From Xylona heveae TC161 (taxonomy: Eukaryota; Ascomycota; Xylonomycetes; Xylonales; Xylonaceae), in contig NW_017264195.1 in NCBI RefSeq assembly GCF_001619985.1, positions 1,116,001 to 1,180,000 of the forward strand: a stretch of DNA of 64,000 nucleotides, in the 5' to 3' direction. The first letter of the stretch is position 1. Each line of letters opens with the position of its first letter. A program made the position numbers and the translations under genes. Positions 22,491 through 33,225 of the stretch are shown here, piece by piece. The notes below the pieces were generated by a model that saw only the letters and a program-made list of their open reading frames with translations, was not told the origin of the DNA and did not search any database.

Positions 22491-25400
22491 CTGCATTGCG
22501 TGGGATGTGAAAAAGCAACCAAAAAGAATTTTACATCTCTCCAATTTCTTTTACGAAAGTGAATCTTTCCCCTGTGGGCTATTACGGTACGGATGCGGCA
22601 CGGATACGACTACGAGTACGACATTAAATTGCAATTGCGGGACAATTATTCTCTGATGTATCAAAATGCATTATCCACCGATACGCTGGACGCATGGTAT
22701 GCATTTCCAGATAACCCAAACAGAAGTCTGGACGCAAAAAAAGAACCAACTCAACTCAATCAGAAAAAAAAAATAAGTCCCCCGGCCGACGTTACCACTA
22801 GCGCTGGATGCGCAGTATGCAGAGAGGCGCAGGCGCTCTTGTTCACCTTACTTCTATTGCTTGGATTCCGCCGGCATATCGTTGCGCCAATTTGGCGCCA
22901 GGCCCCCCTTGGCGGGGTGGTTCTTCCAATTTGCAGGAAAGAGAAGGGGTCGAGTTCGGACAAGATGGTGGATACTTGGGAAGAAACAAGCCAGCCAAGA
23001 CTGAGGAAAGACGAAGATTTACATTTATGACGACATTTCCCGCGCATCTTGAGTACTAATGTACTCATTGGCGGGGCTCACTCCGACGATGACACTAAAG
23101 TTGTTAATTTTTGGATCGCATCGACCAATGCCGGGGAGCAGGAGACCGACGCCGGGTCAGCCAAGAAGGACGATATTGCGGAATTTGCAATACCGGAAAA
23201 AAAAATTTGGAGAAAAAAAAAATTTGAAAAAAATTTAAAAAATTTCAGGGGAACAGCCAGTCAGGCGGCTAGGCCAGCTTCAGGCAGTAAACACACTGGA
23301 CCATGTGGATCGTGACTCCTTAGATCCTGTGACTGCGACAAACGGAAGGACCAAGCAGACGCCACGCCTTTGAAGCTCTCAAGCTAAGGAGTTAAGGAGC
23401 TACCAAAAAGGAAAAGGGAAACGACACAGCCAAGACTGATGACACAAGGTCGAAACGAAAGACGAGCGAATCTATTACAATTACAATTGCCTATCCGACC
23501 TCAAACGTACCATGGCCGGAGGGAGTCATCCTGACTCTGACTATGACACCAGATGGGCGGTTTTGTTCGTTTGTGGTAATATTCGAGAAAACACGAATTA
23601 CTTGGCAAAATGGCTGCCTTGGCTAGCATGATTGTCCCTTTGCATCATGTGGTCCCCTTGTCTGGTCGTCCTTTTTTTTATTTTTTTCTTTTTTGTCGCT
23701 ATTATTGGTTCGCTCGTTTCTACGTGTTTTACCGCCTTGTTTCGCTAACTTTCGGCTGAACTTGGTCCTCTTTGTTGGTTCACCCGGTTGACTGGGCTGG
23801 CTGGCTGGTACACTGAACTCCTACTAACTTACGGCCGTTTACTGTTTCGCTGCTGCGCCTCGCCTCCCCGCTTACTTGGAAACAATCTTAGAATCCTTGT
23901 TCCTGTTCATGCTCCTCGTTCCTCGTTCCTCGTTCCTCGTTTCCCCTTTTTGGCTTTTACCCTCGTGTCTCGTGTTTCGTGTTTTCGTGTTCTGTGCTCG
24001 TTTTCATTTATTTTACTTTTGTCTTTTTGTTTTATTTTTGTCCATTCATTTATTTTTCTTTCGTTTTCGTTACGATTTTTGTTTGTTCTTTTCTTTTTCT
24101 TTCCCCCGTTCTCTTTTCCTTGTTTTCATTTCTTCGTTTCCTTTTTTCCCGCTTCGTTTCGTTTCCTTCGTTTTGTTTCTTTTATTCCGCTTTTTACTCC
24201 GCTCGTCTCATGTCCTGCATACGCGTACCTGCGCATTTTCCCCGCCCAAACAATGAAAGGCTTCACTACACCAAAAAAAAAAAAAAGAACCGGACAAACT
24301 GTTTGTTTGTTGCGTTTTGCTCCTGAAATAAGCCAGGTTTCCTTTCCTTCTACGCGTGCCAGTCCATTGAGATAGAGCAACGTACAATGCAGACTGTTCT
24401 GTTGCAGACGACTCTGGTTACTCGTTTGTGTTTACAGTTTTAGATCTGTCAGTATTGTTTTCGTCAACGTTCTAGCTTTAAAAATCTTGATTAATTCATT
24501 TATTTATTGATTTATTTTTATGATTGATTTTGCGTCGCATAGCGTGTTAAGTAAACAGTGTTTTTAAATCTCTTTTGCACTTTTATTCTGTTGTTGTCGT
24601 TATTCTTTTTCTTGTTCATTCCGCGAACCAGCAAATCAGCGAACCAGTGAACCAGCATATCAAGGTCACGAGCATTAGTATGGCCAATTTACGATAGAAT
24701 TTTTTACGAAATAATATGAAGTCAATGAGTCACGCGACAAGATAAAACATGGGGTTTGCATTTTTACAAAAAACAGAGATGAGAAGCTTCAGAAATAGAA
24801 CTGTATTCTGCATAGAAAAAAAAAGATATTAGATTATCAAGGACCTGATATGTTTCGATGTGTTTGTACCAGTGACTCTGTGAGAGATATGTAGAAGTGA
24901 GGTATTTACATGCGTATATACGGCGTAAAGGCATCATGACAAGAGGGAGGACACCCGCTTAGGACGTGCTATGCTTTCGAAGAAAAAGAAGCAGCTCTGC
25001 TCATCCTCTACCAGACTACCACCTCAGATGGTATGCTGCAGTTCATCCGGGCAGAACCATTTCCTGTACCCTTCAGAACACTAAGTAATTTCTCTAAGTC
25101 ATGATTCACTTCACCCAGCATCGGGCATGTAGAGGGCCGCGTACAGGTCCGCGAACATGAATATCTGCAAAGCGCCTCACCACGGGGCGTCCGCGAAAGT
25201 CTCGTTAGGAAAAGGTTGGGCAAACTCAGAAGCCAAAAAAACGAAATAAAATAAATAGAAGTTGATCAGTCAATATATGCAAAAGAAAGTATTAATTGTG
25301 TAATCATTGAGCACGTAGACTAGTTCGTTAGACTCATAATGTAATATCATCTAATCGTGTCCTCGACCTTGAAGCTGCATGGCCTTCATCTTTGCCGATA

Positions 25401-25777
25401 CAAGGGTTGGAGACACATTGCTCAGCCGTCACGAAGATGAGGACACCCCATCCCTAATCACGGACTGGTATGGCGTGCAAGAGGCCCTAGTTCAGGATTT
25501 TCTAGTCGCTCTGTGGGACAAGCATCCAAGTGAACTGTCTTAAAATAGATGAGAGTTGATTTGCAACGTTGGCGTAAAGGTAGTGTGTAGTGCCGCTGCG
25601 TATCCCATGACAAAGCCCAGTTACTCGAGTCTCCGGTGCTGGAAATTGGTCGATGCAAGCATTGCTATTGAACTCCAGAGACTATACTCCAGACCAAGTT
25701 TCTCAACGGCTCCGAGTGTCTGAATGGGACATGAATCATGATACATCCCAGAAATTCAGGACGAAGAAATTAGTATC
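22491..25777. other. Non-coding, T-rich low-complexity interval
   Basis: About 3.3 kb. It holds A-rich tracts at 23200-23250, a CTCGTTC tandem repeat at 23914-23941 and a long T-rich stretch with TTTCGTTTC units up to about 24200. Long open frames here (up to 195 codons) consist of Phe/Leu/Ser runs and are composition artefacts. Confidence 0.6.
23914..23941. repeat. CTCGTTC tandem repeat, about four copies
   Basis: Four near-perfect 7-bp units in a T-rich region; a simple slippage repeat. Confidence 0.75.
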
Positions 25778-26263
25778 CTAGTCCCCAAGAGGATTCGGAC
25801 AGCCAAGGCGTCGAGGTGAGAGGTGTACGACTCCCTTGATATGATCCCCAAGAAAAGGAGTCGGGGCCTGGCCATTGCCTTCATGCAAGAACGCAATTCT
25901 CTCGGCTAGCCCTCTATCTTCGGGCCTGTGCCTGAAGATTTTCCATTTGCGGCTTCTTCTGGATAGCCGGAGTAGGTAGACAGGCAGGCGAATGATCTCA
26001 ATGTGAGCCGTGTCATAGTTGTAACGGTCGTTATTGAGATCGAGGGCAAAGTAGCTATGTCTTGGCCAAACTTCGACAGCGACGAAGAGTGTTTTTGCCT
26101 TTTCCTTCCATACGTCGACAAAATCCTTGATCAGTTCCATGGTCGAACCGATGTAGTCTTCTTCGTTGAGAAACTCTGTAGGTAGGTCACCGAGGATGCG
26201 GATAGAGTGATGCTCGTTAAGAGCGTCGAAGACCGCCTGATTGATCTCCTCTATGGTAGGCAT
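25778..26263 (-). CDS. Unrecognised protein, 161 aa
   Basis: An intronless frame from ATG at 26263 to the stop at 25778. The product starts MPTIEEINQAVFDALNEHHS and reads like a real soluble protein: balanced composition, amphipathic helix TMELIKDFVDVWKEKAKTL, strand-like LFVAVEVWPRHSYFALDL, then a basic segment LLRLSRRSRKWKIFRHRPED. I recognise no family. There is no signal peptide or membrane segment. The flanks are non-coding, so there is no context for a function. It could also be part of a longer gene with introns. Confidence 0.5.
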   Translation of the reverse strand: MPTIEEINQAVFDALNEHHSIRILGDLPTEFLNEEDYIGSTMELIKDFVDVWKEKAKTLFVAVEVWPRHSYFALDLNNDRYNYDTAHIEIIRLPVYLLRLSRRSRKWKIFRHRPEDRGLAERIAFLHEGNGQAPTPFLGDHIKGVVHLSPRRLGCPNPLGD

Positions 26264-26640
26264 GCTGTAACGACTTTGGAGCAGAGTTTGGACGAATGCA
26301 AGAGGACAGATATTTGAAAATGTAGCTAGAATAATATAATGCAGCTAAATTATGATCTGGAAGTCACAGTCTTTCCGGCGAAAAAAAAAAAATACTAGAG
26401 GACAAAATGGCGAGGAGATTGGGGATAATTTTACTTCGTAGTTGTGAGTTTGGCTTGAACTTATAATATGAGCTTGCGCACGGACCCCCCATATCTAACA
26501 GGAGGTTACACAGATTCAACAGGCAGAAATCAACACCAAAATCACATGATATGATCCATTGCTACGTGGTACGGATATTCTCTCATATATATAATTGATA
26601 TTCTCTTGCCATAGAGTTAAAGACAGTTGGATCAATTTAA

Positions 26641-26642
<2 letters not shown>

Positions 26643-26671
<29 letters not shown>
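26643..26671. repeat. Poly(A) run of 29
   Basis: An uninterrupted run of 29 A on the plus strand. No adjacent element with target-site duplication was found, so it is not taken as a retroposon tail. Confidence 0.85.
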
Positions 26672-26673
<2 letters not shown>

Positions 26674-26860
26674 AAAAGACAGCGCTGATATCATGCTATA
26701 ATGGGTACCTCATGGCATGAAATCATCCTATTATATTCCAAAACTTCAACGAAAACAAAAAGCCATGTCGACAGGTTTCGAGGCGATTTCGCCGCAAATA
26801 TTGCGCTTAACTGCATACTTGTTAGTATCAGCTACTGACAGACAGATCTCAAGTAACGTC

Positions 26861-27061
26861 TCACCCTGTGGAGGAATCGCTGGTAGATGGGGAGGGATAA
26901 GAACAAGTAGGACAGGTTTTGTCGTTCTGGACGATGACGTGAATCATTTGCTGAGGAGTTTGAGTTGTAACCGCGCAAGTTGCGTTGGTTGCGCAGCTTG
27001 AAAGCAACCGATAACGCTCGAAGTGGCCGCAGCCATACAACCATTCTTGCCATTCGCACAT
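26861..27061 (-). CDS. Small Cys-rich protein, 66 aa
   Basis: Starts MCEWQEWLYGCGHFERYRLL at 27061 and ends at the TGA at 26861. Cysteines at 2, 11, 23, 29, 50 and 53 and the CGH motif resemble short fungal proteins of the MC...CGH type, which have no known function and may bind metal. A strong intron (GTGAGA donor, GATACTAACAAGTATGCAG 3' end) overlaps the stop; splicing gives GGT TAA and non-splicing gives GGG TGA, so both transcripts encode the same protein. No signal peptide. Confidence 0.5.
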   Translation of the reverse strand: MCEWQEWLYGCGHFERYRLLSSCATNATCAVTTQTPQQMIHVIVQNDKTCPTCSYPSPSTSDSSTG

Positions 27062-28285
27062 CTAATTATTAGGTTATCAGCTTTCTTCTCGTTGATAGAA
27101 TCTCGACGATTCGAACTAACCTTTGCCGTAATCTGTTCAAAGAGATTCAGAATAGTAATTGTTATGGCGTTGTATTGGAAGTTTCTTTCAGGGACTGTTG
27201 AACGTAGATCAGTGAAATCAACACAAGGTGGAGGAAAGCAGTCTCTCTTTATATGGCTTCACGCTGAGGCTTCGCCATATAGGCTCCAGCAGGCTCCAGG
27301 AGATCATCCTTTAAAAGTTATCCACACGGAAGCCAGTACAAAACTTCGGGGCTGAGAAGCATTTGAGGCTGGTTGTCTGAGCAAGGAACTGTATTGGAGG
27401 AGATGCAACATCCCTGCAGCCAACAAATTATGAGTCAAGTGGCTTGGAGATTTTGACGAACCAGGAGATCAAAACGGCGGTTGAATTGCAAAAGGGTTTT
27501 TGTGATTTCACTCTTTTCGTAGAGTTGCATGTCACCTGCTGAGGGCAAGGCTGCTCTGTAGCTACTAGGCCTTCTGTGCCGCAGCCAGAGCCCAGTTGTC
27601 AGCCGAAAGATATCCAGTAAATGGACGAAGACAAGCCAAGCCTCATCGTCTGAATACAATGTAAGCTATGACCTGATGAAAGTCGAAACGTGTATCTTTA
27701 TTTGTATTGTTCAGCTTCATTTCTCGGCCTGTGACGAGGATCCCTAGAAAACCGAGTTGGGCCCAAGCGAGTAAGTCACACGATCGCTCCAGGCAACGCA
27801 AAGGCGCGGAAAGGACCTCAATTCAATATAACGACTATAATGACCAGTGTGCAGATAAATATTAAAACATGTCGGAGAAAGCAATGAGCGCAAAGAAGAT
27901 GAAATTAGAATAGATATAGCATCAACCTACTGCGGCTTGCAGAGAACAGGGTTTCATAATAGATCCCATTTTTATTCTATTGCCCTCTGAAGAAAGGTGA
28001 TAAAACGACACAAATAGAGAAATTGCATAGAAGGGAATGCTCTTGAATATGCTCAAATACGCGCCGACTCCAAGACATTGTGGATAGAAATTGAAAAAGC
28101 AAAGTGGGAGTTAAAAGCCGGGAAAGCAACATCGGCAGGTGTAGGAGACGGTACTAGCAGCAATTAAGGCCAGCAATAACAGATTCCGCAAGATTGGAAA
28201 GCGGGGGAATAGTTTTGGAGAAGATAACACGGGAATTGAAAAGAATGAACATGAGGCGGAAAATAGATGAAAAGGAGCATTAGAA
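27062..28285. other. Non-coding interval
   Basis: About 1.2 kb of intergenic DNA between a small gene and the 3' end of nup85. One minus-strand frame of 74 codons (27435-27659) lacks an ATG start and is not called. No repeat or RNA gene seen. Confidence 0.5.
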
Positions 28286-31200
28286 TTATAAAACCCCTAC
28301 ACCAGTCCCGGTACCGAGGCCGACAGCGCCAGTGCTAAAGCCGCCGACATCTTCACTAACCACCCATCCTCTGGCCAGCTCTTTGGCCAGGCCCACTCTC
28401 AAGATGCGCAGGACATCCTGTCCCGACACTTCTGCGGGCTCTGCACCATGAGGACCACGTCGAAGAAGACCGACTCTCCAGTCCCAGCCACGCTGGGTCT
28501 TGGACTCGGATAGGCCCGGCGGCACGAGAACCCCACTACCACTCGCTGCACTGTCATTCTCGCCATCATCATCATGGTCGCTCGCATGACCATCTTTATC
28601 AAGCATGGCGCTACCAATGAGCGAGTAGCTGAGGGAACTGCCGTGACCGAAAGTGGAAGTTGTGGAGGCGCTCATCATGGAGGAGGAAAGATTGATGGAT
28701 TTGCGGAGGATGCTACGCGGGTCTGGGATGCGGGCAGAAGATGAGCGGCCTGATGAAGAGGAGGATTCACGGGCTTGGAGAATTGTAGATTGGAGAAACT
28801 CTTCGCACTGGTCGTAGATCCGCGGCGTGACGGTTTGGATATCTTCGATTGCTTTGAGGATGGAAAATGTTTGTTGGAGTGAGAGGATACGCTTGGGTTC
28901 TGTGAGACGGTTTTAGTATTTCCTGTTTTAGGAATTCTACGTCCAATCAGATTTTTCTGGAGACTTACGATTGACAAAGACAAGGGCTTCACCGAGCAGA
29001 GCGAGGAGACCATCCACCTGGACTATGGATCCATTCGACTCGTCAACTAGGCCACCGCTGATGCTGTCGCTGGCGCTGTTTATGATGGCGACGAGCTTTG
29101 CAGCAGCTTCTCGTTTGCGTGCAACGGGGCCAAGGTGAGCCAGCGATGCCTTTTTTTGTTTGCCATTGTCCGTATCCGTGTGGGACGATTTGATAGTCTG
29201 GTCTCGAACATCGTAAAATCTCCGTAGCGTAGCGTATCCGCTAAGGCATGTTTGAAGAAGCTGGGCAGCCTTGAAATCGATACGAGACAAGTCGATAAGA
29301 GACGCTTGGGGTGAAGTGATAAGGTCTGCAAGCGTCTGGTCCAATTCTGTCTCTGGGGGGTATGCCATTGATTGAACAAGGCAAAGCGAGATGAGAAGGT
29401 CAAGCACGTCCTTAATCTTGCGTTGGTTATGTGCTCTAGCGTAGAACAGCAGCGCATCGCCATAGTTGAAAGTATTTTCCGCCAAGGAGTCGGCGTATTT
29501 CTAATCCCAAAAAAAAAGTCAGTAAACCCCGGATCAGACCAGCATAAGCCAGGCTTGTCAGCCTGGAGGTGGTAAAACATACCTCGGAGATTCTTCGGCC
29601 TTGGGCAGAAATATCAAGCTCGTCGCACAGAGAGAGAATATTATCAACCTTGCGGCCAGAATCGAGCTCCAACTTATTTAGCAATTCGTCAATTTTGTTA
29701 GTCGCCAGGTCAAAATCATCCAATCGAGAAAGCACTTCCACAGAAAGTTCCCATCCCTCTCTGACAAGCTTCGAGTTCTGCGCACGGAGCGATCTCCTTT
29801 GAAACAAACCCTCCGCATACTGAGAAAGAATCTGGTCTCGCTGCATTTGATCCTTCTCCATGCCGTAGCTCAATACCATGAGGTCGCTTTCGCTGAATAT
29901 ATCACGAGCATTGCTCTCGCCCGGCAATTGAAGCCAGCCACCATAGCTGCCAACTTCAACTATTGCTGCGGTGATCACCAACGACCAGCTGCGTACTATT
30001 CCGATGGCGCCCTCATTGTTTCCCTCAAAGATACTGCCCAATGCAACCTCAATCGGTGAAAGAGAGTCAATTTGGAAGGTATTCGAATCTCGTTCGTCCG
30101 TTGCACGAGCAAAGGCATATGCCAACCTATTCAGGTAGTCCTCATTCGCAATTTCATCCGCTGGAAGCTGGGCTCGTGCAATGGCACGGATAGGAGATTG
30201 TCGGCTCCCGGCCAAGCTGCCATCAGACACATCCGAATCCTCTCCATTCCACCACACAGTGAGCCCAATTGCTGCCTCCACCCAATCCTGCGAGAAAGAG
30301 ATGATTTCAGTTTCACCACCCAGGAAGATACGGTACATCGCCTTGAGATTTTGATATACTGTCCAGGGAACTTTGCTCTCAGCTCTACGGGAAGCTTGAC
30401 TAAGTGACCTCTGGCGCGGAATATTCGGTAGACCAAAATTCTTCGCCATAAATGGTTTATCAATTTCTTCCGCATCTTTATCTCCTCCTTCCGCAAAGGT
30501 AGCCAAATCAGAGAGCCCTTGCTCCACTCTTCTTCTAAAGAGAAGCCAGTCATTGGTGAGGATATCCCAGTCTCCACTTTGCACGGCTGGGCACATTTCG
30601 AGAATTTGCACAGCTCGATTAATGACACGCTGAATATTACCGAGTTGGATACCTTGGTAGCCAGGCTCGTCACGCCCGTCTTCAAGCGCTGTACGAGCAT
30701 GTCTAAAATCAGACTCCTTGAATATCCGAATTACATCCGTCAGCTTTCCTCGCAGAGCAGACGAATATATAATGTCCCAATAATTAGGGTGGGCGGTGGC
30801 ATTTGGGTGATGAATTTGGACGTCGCGTCCCAAACCCTCATATGGATCGTGATGTGTATTCAACCAGTCGAGTAGGACCTTTGGAATTGGCCAGGGCGAG
30901 CCAGAAGCCACTGAGTTTCCGTACTCATTAAAGCTTGACGCCCAGCCTGAGCGCGAGCCACTCAAAGACATGCTTGCTTGGGTAGTCGGAGGATGTTGCA
31001 GGCGCAGTAAAAGGGTTGCAATGAAATTGGCCTTGGTCAGGGGAGGAGCGTCTTCTCCTGGGCCAATAGTGATTACATCAGTTTCTAGCTCCCCTGCCTC
31101 CCTCAGGCTCTTCTCCGAAAAATATTGCCAACTCTTTAGCAAGTCCTGCGGAGTAGAAGCCAGAGCAGCAATGAAAGCGGATTCGTCTTCTCCTTCAGCC

Positions 31201-31961
31201 GGCTGTTCATTGACGAGGTCGTTAATCAACCCTTCCGTGCGCAGGATCATCTCATCTGGCTCGTAGACAGGAATCTTCTCGGCCTTTGAAGCAAGGTCCT
31301 TTGAAATGCCAGGGAGAGCCGACTCGTTGCGGAGTCGCACAGAAGGAGATCGGCGCGACAACTCGGCGTGAGCTCGCTTTGTGCCCCTCGGAGTGCTGTT
31401 GCTCTGAATCGACGAACCAAATCCACCCGCTGATCTGAGCCGACTTGAATTTGACGCAGGCGACATAACGCTGCCATCTGCCATGTTATCCATTTCATCA
31501 CCGGCCATAGGAATATCCCGCTCGTCTCCGGCGTCCACACTAGCTTCCGGGTCGTCCATCATTGACTCGTCTTCGTCATCACCGTCACTCGCATACCCAA
31601 AAACAGGATTGCTGTTTGGGACAGCAGGACCTGGAAAGCCAAATGGATGCGCATGGGCGCCCTGCTGCCCCGAATTGGGAAATTGGCCTTTGGGTTTGAA
31701 CATTGGGCTTCCGAAATTAAAGCGCGGCGAGGTGCGAGATGCCGCTCTCGATGAGAATAAAGCTGATCCAGGCTGCGGGCTGCCAAGCATAGACGATGTT
31801 GGAGGAGGTCCAGAGGGTGTAAATGAGGGTGCTGACGAAGGCGGAGCTCCGGCCGGGGTCGTAGAAGGGTTCGAGCCAACGCCAAATGAATCGTCCCATT
31901 GGCGCGGAAGGCGGCCAGGAGTAAACGGCGAATCAGTAGGGTCCGTAAATCCAAATGACAT
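28286..31961 (-). CDS. nup85: Nucleoporin Nup85, 1174 aa
   Basis: Three exons on the minus strand: 31961-29583, 29500-28969 and 28899-28286; introns of 82 and 69 bp in phases 0 and 1. The start MSFGFTDPTDSPFTPGRLP precedes a disordered Ser/Pro/Gly-rich N-terminus, then the long alpha-helical solenoid typical of Nup85 (for example DVIRIFKESDFRHAR, SQDWVEAAIGLTVWW, FRRRVEQGLSDLATFAEGG), and KYADSLAENTFNYGDALLFYAR across the first splice. Nup85 belongs to the Y-shaped Nup84/Nup107-160 complex, a scaffold of the nuclear pore. The C-terminus is Gly/Ser-rich and may vary between species. It is divergent from lsm4 through a 428-bp shared promoter region. An upstream in-frame TTG codon is not used. 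Confidence 0.85.
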
Positions 31962-32389
31962 ATTTTCAGGAAGTGAATGCAACGCGTATCAGGTGAGAAG
32001 TGTGGAGTTGAAAAGACCACAAAGGGAATCGTAAATGCGGATTCGAAAAGCTCGTGTATTTACACGCGCAGCGTCGTGGGGTGTTGTGAGGAAAATTGAT
32101 CAAAGCATGAATCCACGAAGAACGAGCATCTGTCACTTTCCACGCGACGTTCGAAAAAAAACCTAGCTCTTCTTCTAATTTCCGAAGATTCGCAGCTCGT
32201 GAGAGTGCTGATGGCGTAAGGAATTCGAGCACAGAAGCTGCTCTTGTTGGTGGATTTGAGGTTCTTGGAAACTTGGGGAGTTTCGTTCCGTCGATCGGCA
32301 ACTGCCGAGAGAGACGCATCAATAGACGTCGATCTTCAATGTCCATCGTCATCAACAAAAGACAAACATCTCTAAATCACACCGTCATC
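31962..32389. promoter_or_regulatory. Divergent promoter between nup85 and lsm4
   Basis: 428 bp between two start codons of housekeeping genes; no coding exon and no TATA box are evident. Confidence 0.55.
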
Positions 32390-32976
32390 ATGGTATGATT
32401 CCCTTCTGCTGCTGTTGCATCTTTGTCGCATAATAAACTACGTGCCTCTACGTCTCGCGACGTATTCACCATGCTTTCTATCTTCAAGGAAAATACATAC
32501 TAACTTCCAACTTAGCTACCGCTAGGGTTATTAACAGCGGCGCAAGGCCACCCTATGCTGGTTGAGCTCAAAAATGGAGAGACTCTCAACGGACATCTCG
32601 TCAACTGCGATACCTGGATGAACCTTACCCTGAAAGAGGTTGTTCAGACGAGCCCTGAGGGAGACAAGTTCTTCAGACTGCCCGAAGCCTACGTGCGAGG
32701 CAACAACGTAAGAGACGCTTCCTATGCCAGCTGGTTGCATTGAATCGGCATGCCGTGAGTCAATGTTGCTGACGAAAATATCGTCTACAGATTAAATATC
32801 TTCGCATCCCTGACGAAATCCTTGATGTGGTAAAGGAGCAACAAGCCCAGCAAGCGAGTCGAGGCGGCCGCGGAGGAGGCCAGCAGCGCGGCGATCACGC
32901 CGGCCGGGGAGACAGAGGAAGAGGGCGTGGAGGCTCGAGAGGAGGCAGAGGCAGAGGACGAGGCGCCCCTGCTTAA
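32390..32976 (+). CDS. lsm4: U6 snRNA-associated Sm-like protein LSm4, 126 aa
   Basis: Three exons: 32390-32392, 32516-32707 and 32791-32976. The first exon carries only the ATG; the 123-bp intron that follows has a TACTAAC branch point. The product is [20 protein letters not shown], with the Sm1 motif ([18 protein letters not shown]), Sm2 (IKYLRIPDE) and a C-terminal RGG tail (about 40 residues). LSm4 sits in the LSm1-7 ring (cytoplasmic mRNA decapping) and the LSm2-8 ring (U6 snRNA in splicing). The RGG tail is the usual feature of this paralogue. Divergent from nup85 and convergent with the coiled-coil gene that ends at 33226. Confidence 0.95.
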
Positions 32977-33225
32977 TCTGAGTGGATTGTCTGGGATTTC
33001 AAGGCGTTCGGTTCGCCCTTGGTGGTTGGATGCGCACTGAGCATGACTATTCACTATTTTGCATGGAAAAAGAAAAGAAAAAAGACTTTAATGACTCGAG
33101 ACCGAGAATTTTTCGCTGGCTATGCATCTCGGGATAAATCCGACTCAACAATTTTGATTACAATTACGTCTATGTATATATAAGAAGATACCATATGACA
33201 TCATTTCATAGCCCTGGTTTCTGGC

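Noticed and set aside
23788-24375. Plus-strand frame of 195 codons and overlapping ones
   Set aside because: The product is mostly Phe, Leu and Ser from a T-rich low-complexity stretch; no start context, introns or family.
26643-26671. Poly(A) run as a retroposon tail
   Set aside because: No LINE or SINE body and no target-site duplication were found around it.
27435-27659. Minus-strand frame of 74 codons
   Set aside because: It has no ATG start, no recognised family and no splice partner; too weak to call.
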